Shown here: one piece after another, positions 18,971 through 29,484 of the stretch
Layout of the letters: every line of letters starts with the position of its first letter
How positions within the stretch are numbered: the stretch's first letter is position 1
Assembly: GCA_022072205.1 (NCBI GenBank)
Contig: JAJVID010000185.1
Coordinates: forward strand, 1 to 48,096
Direction: 5' to 3'
Length of the DNA: 48,096 nt
From: Acidobacteriota bacterium
GTDB lineage: Bacteria > Acidobacteriota > Blastocatellia > RBC074
Notes under the pieces: generated by a model
What the model was told of the DNA's origin: nothing
The model's database searches: none
The model's input: the letters and a program-made list of their open reading frames with translations, nothing else
Position numbers and translations under genes: made by a program

Positions 18971-19000
18971 TAGGGACGAGCCATAAAACTCGTCCCTATT
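18971..19000 (+). terminator. Stem-loop after the Lol-like cassette
   Basis: TAGGGACGAG (18971-18980) pairs perfectly with CTCGTCCCTA (18989-18998) around an 8-nt loop. Only TTCG follows, so it is a weak intrinsic terminator at best. It lies 90 bp after the lolA-like stop. Confidence 0.55.
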
Positions 19001-19027
19001 CGTTCATATAAAAAACACCCGACCCCC

Positions 19028-19050
19028 AGGAGGAGCGGTACTCCAGTACC
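19028..19050 (+). promoter_or_regulatory. Hairpin between Shine-Dalgarno and start of the radical SAM gene
   Basis: AGGAGGAG (19028-19035) is 25 nt from the ATG at 19061, too far for normal initiation. The perfect stem-loop GGTACTCCAGTACC (19037-19050) lies in between; when folded it would bring the two to about 11 nt. An alternative pairing of GGAG with CTCC would hide the site. Confidence 0.45.
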
Positions 19051-19060
19051 CTGACTCGTA

Positions 19061-20098
19061 ATGGAAGATCTGAGCAGCAGCAAACTGAAAAGAATCGCCC
19101 GTGAAACCAAACTCGTAGCAAAAGGCCTGGCCTCAACCAAACACCCGATCCTTGCGCACGTCATCCCGATGCGCCGTTGCAATCTCGCCTGCGGTTATTG
19201 CAACGAGTACGACAAGGTGTCTGACCCGGTGCCGCTCGATGAGATGAAGAAGCGGCTCGACCGCCTGGCCTCGTTCGGCACCAACACGATCACGATCAGC
19301 GGCGGCGAGCCGATGCTGCATCCTGAAATCTTCGAGATCATCTCGCACATCCGCTCGCATGGGATGATCGCCGGGTTGATCAGCAACGGGTACTACATGA
19401 CCCGTCAGAACATCGAGAAACTCAACCGCGCCGGCCTCGAATATCTTCAGATCAGCATTGACAACGTCAAGCCCGACAAGACTTCGCAGAAGAGCTTGAA
19501 AGTGATTGACCGCTATCTGGGCTACCTCTCGCAATACGCGAAATTCCACGTCAACATCAATTCAGTCATCGGCGGCGGTGTCAAAAACCCCGAAGACGCG
19601 CTGGTCGTAGCCGAGCGCGCCGTCGAACTGGGCTTCGGCTCGACGCTTGGAATTATTCACGATGGCAACGGGCAGTTGAAACCGCTGAGCGGAGTCGAAG
19701 AAGAGGTCTACAAGAAGCTGCGGCGTTACGGCAAGAAGAAATTCGGATGGTTGAATCAGTTTCAGGATGACGTGGCTTACGGACGCCCGCACAACTGGCG
19801 CTGCCGCGCGGGCGCTCGCTACCTCTACATTTGCGAAGACGGCCTCGTGCATTACTGCTCGCAGCAGCGTGGCTTCCCCGGCATCCCGCTCGCGGAATAC
19901 ACGCGCGAGCACCTCGAACACGAGTTCTACACCGAAAAACCCTGCGCGAAATTCTGCACCATCGCCTGCGTCCAGCAGGTGGCTATGCTCGACAACTGGC
20001 GCGCGCCTCAACGTCCTTTTGATCTTCCCGCCGAAGCTTTTCCGAAAGATGTCAATCAGGATGCGATAGGCGATGATGTCGTGGAAGCGGAATCCTGA
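19061..20098 (+). CDS. Radical SAM protein with Cys-rich C-terminal extension
   Basis: A 345-residue radical S-adenosylmethionine enzyme. The [4Fe-4S] cysteines are C40, C44 and C47 (CNLACGYC), and the SAM-contact motif ISGGEP is near residue 80. The C-terminal part has further cysteines ([21 protein letters not shown], then CAKFCTIAC), a SPASM-like auxiliary-cluster layout. Reaction unknown; no substrate peptide or partner enzyme is adjacent. The gene lies between the LolA cassette and a toxin-antitoxin pair and appears monocistronic. Confidence 0.9.
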   Translation: MEDLSSSKLKRIARETKLVAKGLASTKHPILAHVIPMRRCNLACGYCNEYDKVSDPVPLDEMKKRLDRLASFGTNTITISGGEPMLHPEIFEIISHIRSHGMIAGLISNGYYMTRQNIEKLNRAGLEYLQISIDNVKPDKTSQKSLKVIDRYLGYLSQYAKFHVNINSVIGGGVKNPEDALVVAERAVELGFGSTLGIIHDGNGQLKPLSGVEEEVYKKLRRYGKKKFGWLNQFQDDVAYGRPHNWRCRAGARYLYICEDGLVHYCSQQRGFPGIPLAEYTREHLEHEFYTEKPCAKFCTIACVQQVAMLDNWRAPQRPFDLPAEAFPKDVNQDAIGDDVVEAES

Positions 20099-20144
20099 GA
20101 GCCTATAAGCCAGATCACAAACGCGAGGAATCCGTTCATGGCAG

Positions 20145-20185
20145 GCGCCAGACGGCAGGTTGATGAGAGGCTATAATGGTGGCGC
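20145..20185 (+). promoter_or_regulatory. Promoter with flanking inverted repeat ahead of the toxin-antitoxin pair
   Basis: TATAAT at 20172-20177 lies 41 bp before the antitoxin ATG. GCGCCA (20145-20150) and TGGCGC (20180-20185) bracket it as an inverted repeat. Such an arrangement suits autoregulation by an antitoxin; no good -35 is seen. Confidence 0.4.
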
Positions 20186-20217
20186 AGTAAATTCCGCTTT
20201 CCATCGGAGGTAAGAGC

Positions 20218-20496
20218 ATGAGCCGTGAAACCGAGACCATCACCATTACCGGCCTACAGCCCGGCACGACCGCAGCCCTCGAAGAATTGGCAAGGCAGGA
20301 AGGAAAGGACACGGACGATTTGCTCAGGCGCTGGCTGCAAGTGGAGCTTCTATCGCGGAAACCGTTCCGCGAAATCCTCGCTCCCGTCCGCGCCAGCTTC
20401 AAAGCCAGCGGGATGACCGCCGATGAACTCGATGCGCTTGTCAAAGAAGAGCGCGAAGTTATTTGGGAAGAGAAACAGAACGGAACTAACGGTTAG
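20218..20496 (+). CDS. Putative antitoxin of a PIN-type toxin-antitoxin pair
   Basis: A 92-residue acidic protein. Residues 1-45 (TITITGLQPGTTAALEELARQEGKDTDDLLRRWLQ) have a strand-helix-helix pattern like ribbon-helix-helix antitoxins, and the rest is a charged helical tail suited to wrapping a toxin. It is placed directly upstream of the PIN toxin, with a 2-bp gap, behind a GGAGG ribosome-binding site. Antitoxin identity rests on size and context. Confidence 0.7.
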   Translation: MSRETETITITGLQPGTTAALEELARQEGKDTDDLLRRWLQVELLSRKPFREILAPVRASFKASGMTADELDALVKEEREVIWEEKQNGTNG

Positions 20497-20498
20497 CC

Positions 20499-20993
20499 AT
20501 GACCAGACCGCTCAGCCCGTGGGGCATCGTCTGCGACTGCATGGTGTTTCTTCAAGCAGTAGCCAACGATGACAGCCCCGCCGCGAAAATTCTTGACCTG
20601 ATGGACGCCGGAGAAGTCCGGCTGTACGTCAGCGAGCAGATTTTGCGTGAGGCGCGAGAGGTAATGAACCGCCCCAGACTGAGAGCGAAACTTTCGGGAC
20701 TGACGGATGAACGGATTGAGGCCTTCTTCCTGCGCCTGGAAAGACAGGCGTTATGGTTGCGCGAAGTCTCGCACAAGTTCGATTTCCAGCGCGATCCCAA
20801 AGACGCGCCATACGTCAACCTCGCCGTCGCAGCTTCCGCAGATTTCATCATCAGCCGCGACAATGATCTGCTTGACCTTATGAGCAGCCACGATGATGAC
20901 AGCAAGGAATTCCGCCAGCGGTTCCGGCCACTCAAAGTGATTACTCCAGAATCGCTTCTGGCCGAAGTCGAAAGAAATCGTGAACGGGAATAA
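20499..20993 (+). CDS. PIN-domain ribonuclease toxin (COG1569-like)
   Basis: A 164-residue PIN nuclease, expected to cleave RNA with Mg2+. Acidic active-site residues are visible: Asp13 in VCDCMVF, a Glu near 46-52, Asp102 in RDPKDAPYV, and Asp121 in ISRDNDLLDL. Translationally linked to the upstream small gene. Its 3' end faces the convergent permease gene with 45 bp between. Confidence 0.85.
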   Translation: MTRPLSPWGIVCDCMVFLQAVANDDSPAAKILDLMDAGEVRLYVSEQILREAREVMNRPRLRAKLSGLTDERIEAFFLRLERQALWLREVSHKFDFQRDPKDAPYVNLAVAASADFIISRDNDLLDLMSSHDDDSKEFRQRFRPLKVITPESLLAEVERNRERE

Positions 20994-21038
20994 CCGCGCA
21001 GCCGAAAGCCTCAAACGGCGCCGCCGATGATCCTGCGC

Positions 21039-22334
21039 TCACCGCTCATACCGCAGCGCCTCAATCGGATTCAGTCTTGCTGCGCGATACGCTGGCCAGA
21101 GGCCGAAGAAAAGGCCGACGCTCATCGAAACGATTAACCCGGCGGTGATCGCGCCGACTGAAATGCTCGCTTTCAATGATGGCGCGAGGAATTGAATGAG
21201 CAGCGCGATGCCTACGCCTGAAAGCACTCCGGCCACGCCGCCCATCACTGTCAGCATCATCGCTTCGAGCAGGAATTGCCAGAGCACATCGCGGCGGCGC
21301 GCGCCGACGGCTTTGCGCAGGCCGATCTCCGAAGTGCGTTCGGTCACTGAAACGAGCATGATGTTCATGACGCCGATTCCGCCAATCAGCAGTCCGAGAG
21401 AGGCTATGCCGATCATCAGCACGGAGATTCCGCTGGAAGCCTGCGTCCAGATGTCAACGATCTGAGTCGAGGTGAAGATGACGAAGTTATCCGGCGCGTC
21501 CGCTGACAAACGGCGATGGCGGCGCAACACGTCGCGCGCTTCGTTCATGCCGCGTTCGACATCTTCCGGCGAATTGACCAGGCAGATGAACTGCAAAAAC
21601 TCCTTCTCGCGCTCCGGGTAGTATTTATCGAATGTGCCGAAGGGAATGAGCACGATCTGGTTTTCGCTCGGCCCGCCGAACAACGCTTCGCGTTGTTCAA
21701 TCAGTCCGATGACTTCATAAATTGAGCTGTCAATGTGGATCATCTTGCCCAGCGGGTCTTCCGCGCCGAAGAGGCCGTCGGCGATGGCGCGCCCAAGAAC
21801 GCAGACGTTGCGACGGCTCCCCGAATCGCTGGCGCTGATATGCCGGCCACGATCCACGAGCATCCCGGTGACATCGGGAAAATATTGATCTACGCCGCGC
21901 AGGATCGGGCTTTGCGCCTCTTCGCCTTTGTACCAGACGCGCACTGGATCGAAGGCGGTCTTGGCGTAAAAGGGACTGAGCGTCTTGATGCTTGGGCAGT
22001 TTGCGCGCGCCTCCTCGGCGTCATTCAGAGTGAGCGGCGGGCGCTTCTTGAGCAATCCCATGAAATCGGGATTGCCGAAATCTGAAAACCCCGCGCGCGC
22101 GACGATGAAGCTGCTGGGATTGAGACGAGAGAGCGCGCTCTTGACGGTGTTGTCCAGGCCTTGAATCAACGCGACGACTACGATCACCGTCGCCACGCCC
22201 ATAATCAATCCGGTCAGCGTCAGCGCTGATTGAAACCGGTATTGATTGATGGCGCCGAGCGCCAGAGAGAACGCCTCGCCAATCTCAGTCGTGCGCTTGC
22301 CTCGGATCAATTGCGCGAATCGCTCGCTACTCAT
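21039..22334 (-). CDS. MacB-like ABC permease (FtsX family), second of a tandem pair
   Basis: A 431-residue inner-membrane protein: N-terminal helix (about 37-60, [23 protein letters not shown]), large periplasmic MacB_PCD domain (about 65-290), and three C-terminal helices with the coupling segment [17 protein letters not shown]. It overlaps the upstream paralogue by 8 bp, so they are translated together and probably form a heterodimer. No ATPase or membrane-fusion protein gene lies beside the pair, so these must be encoded elsewhere. Confidence 0.92.
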   Translation of the reverse strand: MSSERFAQLIRGKRTTEIGEAFSLALGAINQYRFQSALTLTGLIMGVATVIVVVALIQGLDNTVKSALSRLNPSSFIVARAGFSDFGNPDFMGLLKKRPPLTLNDAEEARANCPSIKTLSPFYAKTAFDPVRVWYKGEEAQSPILRGVDQYFPDVTGMLVDRGRHISASDSGSRRNVCVLGRAIADGLFGAEDPLGKMIHIDSSIYEVIGLIEQREALFGGPSENQIVLIPFGTFDKYYPEREKEFLQFICLVNSPEDVERGMNEARDVLRRHRRLSADAPDNFVIFTSTQIVDIWTQASSGISVLMIGIASLGLLIGGIGVMNIMLVSVTERTSEIGLRKAVGARRRDVLWQFLLEAMMLTVMGGVAGVLSGVGIALLIQFLAPSLKASISVGAITAGLIVSMSVGLFFGLWPAYRAARLNPIEALRYER

Positions 22335-23556
22335 ATCGCAATGCCTCGATTGGCGCCAGTTCGGCTGCGCGGCGCGCAGGATAGACTCCGGCGATTAATC
22401 CGACCAGCGAAGAGACGGCGAAACCGGCCAGCGCAACCAGCGGGCGTGAACTGGCCGGAAGCGGCGTGACCCAGGCGATGATTTGCGCAATCAACATTCC
22501 GAACGCCGTGCCGAGCGCTCCGCCGAGCAGACAAAGCGCGACGGTTTCGGCCAGAAATTGCGCGAGCACATCGCGTTTGCGCGCGCCAATCGCCTTGCGC
22601 AATCCGATTTCGCGCGTCCGCTCGCGCACGTTCACCAGCATGATGTTCGTCACGCCAAGTCCGCCCACCGTCAGCGCAATGCCGGCGATGATGATCGTCA
22701 CGAAATAGAAGCCGCCGATCACGGCCTGGTAAATCCCCGCCGCCGAATCCGCCGTCGTGATGAAAAAAGTGTCTTCCTGATCGAAGAGCGCATGACGGCG
22801 CTGGCGCATGATGCCGCGCACTTCATCAACGGCTGAGGCGAGCGGAGCGTCCGCTCCCGAAGTTTGATGCTGGCAATAGATGGTCAGCGGCTGATGCGAT
22901 CCGAAACGGTGGAGCATCGTGGGCAGCGGCAGAATAATGAAACGATCCTGCGAACGGCCAAAGAGCGAACCGCGCGGCGCGATTGCGCCGATCACCTGAA
23001 AAGGCTTGCCCATCACGCTGATTTCCGCGCCGAGCGGATCGCTTTGTCCAAAAAGTTCTGTCACGACATCAGCGCCGAGCAGGCAGACGGCCATGTGCTG
23101 GCTGTCTTCGGCTTCGGTGTAAAAACGACCCGCAGCAACATCAACCCGCTCGATGTCGAGCATGCTGGCTGTCAGTCCGCGAATCTGCACGCTGCCGGTA
23201 ACCGTGCCGCGCCACTTGAGACGGCCCATCAAACTGGATTCAGCGCCCACTGCGGCGCATTCGTGGCTGCTCCGCCGCACCGCCAGATAATCTTCGTATT
23301 CGATCCGCTTCCACTTCGAGGCTTTGATGAAATCGTTGACGTTGAGCAGTGATGCGGGAAGCTGCGACACCTGGAAGACATCCGGTTGAAGCGTGACCAG
23401 GCGTTCAGAGATGTAAGCGTTCGCTCCTTCGATCAAAGCGACCATCGCCACCAGCGCGCTGACGCCGACGACGATTCCGAGCACTGCCAGCGCGGAACGC
23501 AGCTTTTGCGCCAGCAGCGCGTTGATGGCGTTCGACAAGATTTCCTTGCGATCCAT
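22327..23556 (-). CDS. MacB-like ABC permease (FtsX family), first of a tandem pair
   Basis: A 409-residue paralogue of the next gene with the same layout: N-terminal helix (about 15-40, [26 protein letters not shown]), periplasmic domain to about 275, then three helices with [21 protein letters not shown]. The start lies 54 bp after the pyruvate kinase stop, in the same direction. MacB-type exporters move antibiotics, toxins or lipids by mechanotransmission from the periplasm; the substrate here is unknown. Confidence 0.92.
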   Translation of the reverse strand: MDRKEILSNAINALLAQKLRSALAVLGIVVGVSALVAMVALIEGANAYISERLVTLQPDVFQVSQLPASLLNVNDFIKASKWKRIEYEDYLAVRRSSHECAAVGAESSLMGRLKWRGTVTGSVQIRGLTASMLDIERVDVAAGRFYTEAEDSQHMAVCLLGADVVTELFGQSDPLGAEISVMGKPFQVIGAIAPRGSLFGRSQDRFIILPLPTMLHRFGSHQPLTIYCQHQTSGADAPLASAVDEVRGIMRQRRHALFDQEDTFFITTADSAAGIYQAVIGGFYFVTIIIAGIALTVGGLGVTNIMLVNVRERTREIGLRKAIGARKRDVLAQFLAETVALCLLGGALGTAFGMLIAQIIAWVTPLPASSRPLVALAGFAVSSLVGLIAGVYPARRAAELAPIEALRYE

Positions 23557-23610
23557 AACCGTCTCAGCGGTGGCAAGAACGATAGGGGCGAGGATTTTCG
23601 TTTAACAGGG

Positions 23611-25056
<1,446 letters not shown>

Positions 25057-25069
25057 CGTCATTGCCTTC

Positions 25070-25136
25070 AAAAAAACAACAGGGATGTACGGATGCGCGG
25101 GATCAGTTGAACTGTCCCCGTACCCTGACATCCCTG
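25070..25136 (-). terminator. Terminator-like hairpin immediately upstream of the pyk ribosome-binding site
   Basis: Read on the minus strand, CAGGGATGT (25136-25128) and CCGT pair back to 25092-25080 (13 bp with a 6-nt bulge on one side). The stem is followed at once by TTG and seven T residues (25076-25070). The pyk ribosome-binding site begins within 5 nt. It could end the upstream TlpA operon or act as an attenuator in the pyk leader. Confidence 0.65.
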
Positions 25137-25169
25137 GTTCAAACCTGCGCTATCCGTTCACCTGGACGG

Positions 25170-25754
25170 CTACTTAACCAACTCCCGGTTGATTGTCGCG
25201 GCGATCTCCGCAGCGGTTTTGTCGTCGTGCCCGCTGAAGTGCGCCGCCAGCCGCCCGTTGCGCGCGTAGATCAGTGTTTGCGGGACTGAGACGTCTTTCG
25301 ATTCGACGTAATTGGAGAATTCAGGATCGGCGATCATCCCGACGGGATACGTGATCTTCATCTCCTGAATGAATTTTCTGACGCGCTCCTCGGTTGATTC
25401 GCTGTCTTTCACCGCAAGGCCGACGATTTGCAACACGCCTTCCTTCTCGGCGTCGCCGAATTTCAGCATCGTCGGAATGTGCTGGCGTGAATGTCCGCAC
25501 CAGACAGCGAAGAAATCAAGCACGACGACTTTCCCCCGCAATCCGGCCAAACTGAATTGCTGGCCGTCGAGCGTCCGAAGCTGATGATTCGCAACCGATT
25601 CTTTCGGAAGCTGGCCGATTTTCGGCTTCGCCTCTGTGGTTGAAAAGGAGAGAGCCAGCAGGATCGCGAAGCTCAATCCGGCGATCATGGAAAAAATCGT
25701 CAAACGTGATTGGCGATGATTGAGACGGGAAAGACGGGTGAATAATGATTGCAT
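25170..25754 (-). CDS. TlpA-like thioredoxin-fold protein with CGHS active site
   Basis: A 194-residue protein, third of three tandem thioredoxin-like genes. The ATG at 25754 (GAGG 5 nt upstream) opens a basic N-terminus and a signal/anchor helix (about 18-40, ending SFSTTEAKP), so it is periplasmic or membrane-tethered. The domain starts LRTLDGQQFSLAGLRGKVVVLDFF; the redox site is WCGHSRQ, with Cys86 kept but the second Cys replaced by Ser89. The cis-Pro loop is SVPQTLIY. A monothiol site cannot form the normal disulfide, so it may act as a mixed-disulfide or glutathione-type reductant, or as a non-catalytic binder. Confidence 0.85.
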   Translation of the reverse strand: MQSLFTRLSRLNHRQSRLTIFSMIAGLSFAILLALSFSTTEAKPKIGQLPKESVANHQLRTLDGQQFSLAGLRGKVVVLDFFAVWCGHSRQHIPTMLKFGDAEKEGVLQIVGLAVKDSESTEERVRKFIQEMKITYPVGMIADPEFSNYVESKDVSVPQTLIYARNGRLAAHFSGHDDKTAAEIAATINRELVK

Positions 25755-25773
25755 AATACCTCTATGCCATGGT

Positions 25774-26529
25774 TTATCCATTTTGTTTTGGTTTTTGTTT
25801 TTGCGTTGCGAGACGACTGTTGGCTTTGTTGCCCGATTTGGCGGCGGGCACTTTCGCCACCTTCGTTCTTCGCGTCCCGGGACGACTGCTGGCCTTGCTG
25901 CCCGGTTTGACGGTGGGCATTTTGGCCAGTTGAGATTCGATCGCGGCGCGCATTTCTTTGGCGATCTTTTCATTCCACCCGATCTGGCGTTTAACCATCT
26001 TGCCATCCGGCCCGAACAGGACCATCTGCGGCACGCCATGATCGTGGCTGTCCATGTAATAAGCGATGACTTCGGTGGTCAGGAAACCAACCGGGTAGTT
26101 GATCTTGGCCAGGGACACGAAAGCCTTCGTGCTTTCGAGTTGATCCTTGTTCTCTTTTCTGTCGGTGGCAAGGCCCAGAACGGTGAAGCCGCGCGAGCGA
26201 AACTGGTTGTATAGCTCGACGATGTGCGGCGCATGCTCCTGGCAGTGAGGGCAGGTAGACAAGAACACATCAATCAGCGCGACTTTCCCGCGCAGGCTGG
26301 AGAGTTTGAGTTGTTTCTGCTGGTTGATGGCCGGGCCGATGTTGTTCTGCAACAGGTCAACAACCATCTCCGGAGTGTCGCCGGAACCGTCGGGCATCGG
26401 CAGTTCCGGGATGTCGTCAACGCCCAGACGCGGGGTTGCCGCGACCGGGAACAGAAACAGCGCGCAACTCATTGCGAGAGCGCGGATCAACAGACTGGAT
26501 TTGAAAAACGGCTTAAGACTAAGTGACAT
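25774..26529 (-). CDS. TlpA-like thioredoxin-fold protein with basic repeated tail
   Basis: A 251-residue exported protein, middle gene of the trio. ATG 26529 (GAGGAG 11 nt upstream) gives a signal peptide (1-31, ending FPVAAT). The thioredoxin domain has a CPHC site (Cys93, Cys96) in [11 protein letters not shown] and the cis-Pro loop GVPQMVLFG. The last 45 residues or so are Lys/Arg/Ser/Pro-rich and consist of two imperfect copies of a pattern like [20 protein letters not shown]. The open frame extends 20 codons upstream, without a better start. The gene stop lies 20 bp before the next gene's ATG. Confidence 0.85.
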   Translation of the reverse strand: MSLSLKPFFKSSLLIRALAMSCALFLFPVAATPRLGVDDIPELPMPDGSGDTPEMVVDLLQNNIGPAINQQKQLKLSSLRGKVALIDVFLSTCPHCQEHAPHIVELYNQFRSRGFTVLGLATDRKENKDQLESTKAFVSLAKINYPVGFLTTEVIAYYMDSHDHGVPQMVLFGPDGKMVKRQIGWNEKIAKEMRAAIESQLAKMPTVKPGSKASSRPGTRRTKVAKVPAAKSGNKANSRLATQKQKPKQNG

Positions 26530-26591
26530 GATGGTAACGACTCCTCGCAAGGTGTTTGGAATACCGCCTCGTGGCGGTGGCGCTAACAATT

Positions 26592-27218
26592 CTATTGCGG
26601 CGATAGCTGCTGATTCACGATTTCTTCCAGATACTTGATCCCGCGCTGCGGGCTGTCTCCGATTAAATGCTCAACGACACGTCCTTCGCGCGAGATGACA
26701 AAGAGTTGAGGGATCGGAGGAGATCCGCTTTCATCCTCGGTGTCTTTTAAAAACGCGGATGAAACCCACTGGTTATCATATCCGATTGTGTAATCCGCGC
26801 CGGCTTTCTTGAGAAATTCCACGACCTGCTGCTGATCGGCTTTGTCGTCGGAAGTCAGGCCGACAACCTCAAGCCCCTGGGCGCGATATTTTCTGCTCAG
26901 TTCGGCCAGTTGCGGAACCTGTCTGACGCAGGGCGGGCAGTAGGTCGCCCAGAAATCCACGATCAGAACTTTGCCTCGAAAGTCGGAGAGTTTGAACGTC
27001 CCGCCGTCAAGTTTCGTGACCGCCACGTTGCTGGCCGATTCGATCTCTTTCGGGTCGCGCTCCGGGATTGCCTTTTGCGCGCGCGGAGAGGAGGCGGACA
27101 TCGTCGAGTCGTCAACCGGGCGCGGCGGCGCGGCTGTGTTGCAGGCGGCTGCGAACAACGCGGCAATCAAAAAAATCGCATTGAGATAAATCGAGTTTTT
27201 GAATTTAGGGTTGCTCAT
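26592..27218 (-). CDS. TlpA-like thioredoxin lipoprotein
   Basis: A 208-residue predicted lipoprotein. From ATG 27218 the signal ends in lipobox FAAAC (Cys26). After a Pro/Ser linker, the TlpA/ResA-like domain has a canonical CPPC site (Cys94, Cys97) in [15 protein letters not shown] and the cis-Pro loop [13 protein letters not shown]. It is expected to reduce disulfides outside the inner membrane, for example in cytochrome c maturation. The start overlaps the yacG stop by 14 bp, so expression is coupled. First of three paralogous genes. Confidence 0.88.
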   Translation of the reverse strand: MSNPKFKNSIYLNAIFLIAALFAAACNTAAPPRPVDDSTMSASSPRAQKAIPERDPKEIESASNVAVTKLDGGTFKLSDFRGKVLIVDFWATYCPPCVRQVPQLAELSRKYRAQGLEVVGLTSDDKADQQQVVEFLKKAGADYTIGYDNQWVSSAFLKDTEDESGSPPIPQLFVISREGRVVEHLIGDSPQRGIKYLEEIVNQQLSPQ

Positions 27219-27414
27219 CGGAATTCTGTTCGCGGTCGAAATCGGTTGTGACGCCGTCGGGCGTTTCAGCCAGCGGTACGCGGTATTCTTCAGTAGCCCA
27301 GCGGCCAAGGTCAATCATCTGGCAGCGTTCTGAGCAGAAAGGCTTCCACGGATTGTCTTCCCAGTTTGTTTCCCGGCGGCACTGTGGGCATCGCCGGATT
27401 GCCGCATCGTTCAT
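27205..27414 (-). CDS. yacG: DNA gyrase inhibitor YacG family zinc protein
   Basis: A 69-residue zinc-ribbon protein. CPQC (9-12) and FCSERC (27-31) supply the four zinc ligands, followed by the family block [18 protein letters not shown] 27414 is chosen because the family begins here and AAAGGG lies just upstream; the longer open frame adds 37 unrelated residues. In E. coli YacG binds GyrB and inhibits gyrase. The gene overlaps the downstream TlpA lipoprotein gene by 14 bp. Confidence 0.92.
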   Translation of the reverse strand: MNDAAIRRCPQCRRETNWEDNPWKPFCSERCQMIDLGRWATEEYRVPLAETPDGVTTDFDREQNSDEQP

Positions 27415-27579
27415 TGCCCTTTGAAACTTTTCGTAATCGAAATTCCATAGCAAGGAGCGCCAATGATACAGAATTTTGCGGGAAAACCGAAACGGGCTTT
27501 CGGCGTCTTGGAAGATAAGGCTCACGAGCAGACGAGTGAAGAAGAACTTCGTTGGCCGCGCCTGGTTCGATAGATTGGT

Positions 27580-28767
27580 TCAGCGCTTCTTCTTTTCCAG
27601 TTCGTGGATTTCGGGGTCGAAGCTGGCTGAGCGCGCCGAAGAGACCACACGTAACGCGGGAGCGGCGTCTGCGCCTGGAGGCGCGAGAACTTCAGTGCCA
27701 TTGGGCGACATGATTTCCGCGCCGGATTGCGCCGCCAGTTTGGAAGGCATGATCACTTCGGTCATCGGTTGGTTCGGAATTTCGATTTCCGCCTGGGAAG
27801 GGACTTCGATCTCCGCTTTCTGCCAGGCGCTCCCTTTGTAGCGGAAATCGAAAACGTCCTGCCTGTTGAAATGGCCAGTGACATCCATCGTCAGGCTCTC
27901 TTCGCGGATGCGTTCAAGGTTGATCCGGGCGAGGATGATCACTTCGGAGCAGAAAGCCGGGCCTGCCACGTATTGCCCATCCGGGCCGATCACACAACTT
28001 CCGCCGTTGAGGATGAATTCGTTGTCGTCGCCGAGGTTCGCCGCGATTTCAAATTCGCGTGGCAGATCGGTGCGGCGCATAATGCCGCCCGCCGCGACAA
28101 CGAAGCAGCGCCCTTCAAAAGCGTAATGGCGGCTGGCAATCTGATACATTTCCTTGACCGAAGGCCAGAGCGCGACGTGAATGTCTTCGCCCGCCACGTG
28201 CAATGTTTGCCGCACGAGCGGCATCCAGTGCTCCCAGCAGATCAGCCCGCCGACGCGTCCGGCTGGGGTTTCAACCACGCGCAGGCCGCTGCCGTCGCCT
28301 TGCGCCCAGATCAGACGCTCGTTGAAAGTCGGAACGAGTTTGCGATGGATGTTGAGCAATTCGCCCGTCGGGCCGAAGGTGAGAATCGAGTTGTAAAGCG
28401 TGCCGCGTCCGGCCCCTTCGGGCGCACGCTCGTGAAGCCCCATGACCAGAGTCAGATTGTGTTTGCGCGCGGCTTCGCTCAATGCCTCAGTCTCGCGGCT
28501 TGGCACGGAGACGCTGTTTTCCATCAACTGAGCGTAGATGCGTTTCGTGGGTTGATGATCCCACACCGCGACATCGCGGCAGATGTCCAACCACGCCGGA
28601 TAACCAGGCAGCCATGACTCAGGGAAGACGACCAGTTGGGCGCGTCTCCTGGCCGCTTCGTCAATCAATTCAAGCGCGCGAGCCAGACTGCGCTCCAAGT
28701 TCATATAATATGGCGCGGCTTGAACAGCGGCCACTACGGCAATGGATGATGTGGTGGATGGAGGCAT
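27580..28767 (-). CDS. Nitrilase-family carbon-nitrogen hydrolase with C-terminal repeat tail
   Basis: A 395-residue enzyme of the nitrilase branch. The catalytic triad is Glu50 (FPESW), Lys143 (HRKLVPT) and Cys177 (ICWEHW). Overall similarity is to aliphatic or aryl nitrilases that turn a nitrile into a carboxylate and ammonia, though amidases share the fold. The core ends near residue 315. The last 80 residues hold about five short repeats (EIEVPSQ, EIEIPNQ, EVIMPSK, EIMSPNG, EVLAPPG) and end with ELEKKKR, which is unusual for the family. The promoter region shared with the thioesterase contains 10-bp repeats. Confidence 0.9.
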   Translation of the reverse strand: MPPSTTSSIAVVAAVQAAPYYMNLERSLARALELIDEAARRRAQLVVFPESWLPGYPAWLDICRDVAVWDHQPTKRIYAQLMENSVSVPSRETEALSEAARKHNLTLVMGLHERAPEGAGRGTLYNSILTFGPTGELLNIHRKLVPTFNERLIWAQGDGSGLRVVETPAGRVGGLICWEHWMPLVRQTLHVAGEDIHVALWPSVKEMYQIASRHYAFEGRCFVVAAGGIMRRTDLPREFEIAANLGDDNEFILNGGSCVIGPDGQYVAGPAFCSEVIILARINLERIREESLTMDVTGHFNRQDVFDFRYKGSAWQKAEIEVPSQAEIEIPNQPMTEVIMPSKLAAQSGAEIMSPNGTEVLAPPGADAAPALRVVSSARSASFDPEIHELEKKKR

Positions 28768-28870
28768 ATCGTTTATCGCCTTTTATCTTCGGACAGCGCC
28801 AGAGATTTCAGACTTAACCAGAGTTCTGATTCGGGCGTGAAAATCGCTGTGAATCGTAAGAAAACTACTG

Positions 28871-28930
28871 TGAGCCATTCTGTGCTATTGTGAGCCAATG
28901 TGAGCCATTGTGAGCCAATGTGAGAATGAC
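28871..28930. repeat. Decamer tandem repeats in the divergent promoter region
   Basis: Six consecutive 10-bp blocks follow the consensus TGAGCCAWTG (28871, 28881, 28891, 28901, 28911, 28921). The third to fifth are almost perfect and the others degenerate. They lie between the divergent nitrilase and thioesterase genes. The 10-bp period is close to one helical turn. Confidence 0.85.
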
Positions 28931-29041
28931 GCCTGATTAGTGCGGAATACCGAATGAATTCTATGAAAACGGGGATCAGGTCCTGGGTGAGACGGCTATT
29001 CAATATCACTCCGGCTAGATTTTCGCAACTTTAAATCCACA

Positions 29042-29482
29042 ATGAAGAAAGTGTCAGGAGACGAATCATTGACCGAACAAGAACTCGAAATCATTCGCCA
29101 ACGCCACGCCGAATCATCATTCGGGCAGTTGCTTGGATTCGAGCCTGTCGAAGCTGCGCCGGGCCGCGTCGTGTTGCGGTTGCCATTTTCCGCCAGGTTG
29201 CTGCAATCGCTGGGAAGGGTTCACGGCGGGGCGCTGTTCTCTCTGGCCGATCATGCTTCCGGATGGGCCGCCTACTCGATGCTCGGTCAGGGCGAGCGAT
29301 GCGCTACGCTCGAAATGAAGATCAACTACATCGCTGCGGTGCACGACGAAGACTGCCTGGCGGTAGCGCAGGTCGTTCATCGTGGCCGGACGAGCATCGT
29401 AGTTGAATCCGACATCAAAACAAACGATGGACGCCTGGTTGCAAAGACGCTGGCGACATTCATAGTGCTGAAGGAATCGTGA
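29042..29482 (+). CDS. PaaI-like hotdog thioesterase
   Basis: A 146-residue acyl-CoA thioesterase-like protein. The hotdog-fold signature is GRVHGGALFSLADHASGWAA (about 59-78), with the conserved Asp in LADH, followed by LEMKINYIAAV and the closing KTLATFIVL. Such enzymes hydrolyse phenylacetyl-CoA or related thioesters; no phenylacetate genes are nearby. Transcribed divergently from the nitrilase; a short hairpin (29485-29501) follows the stop. Confidence 0.9.
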   Translation: MKKVSGDESLTEQELEIIRQRHAESSFGQLLGFEPVEAAPGRVVLRLPFSARLLQSLGRVHGGALFSLADHASGWAAYSMLGQGERCATLEMKINYIAAVHDEDCLAVAQVVHRGRTSIVVESDIKTNDGRLVAKTLATFIVLKES

Positions 29483-29484
29483 CA

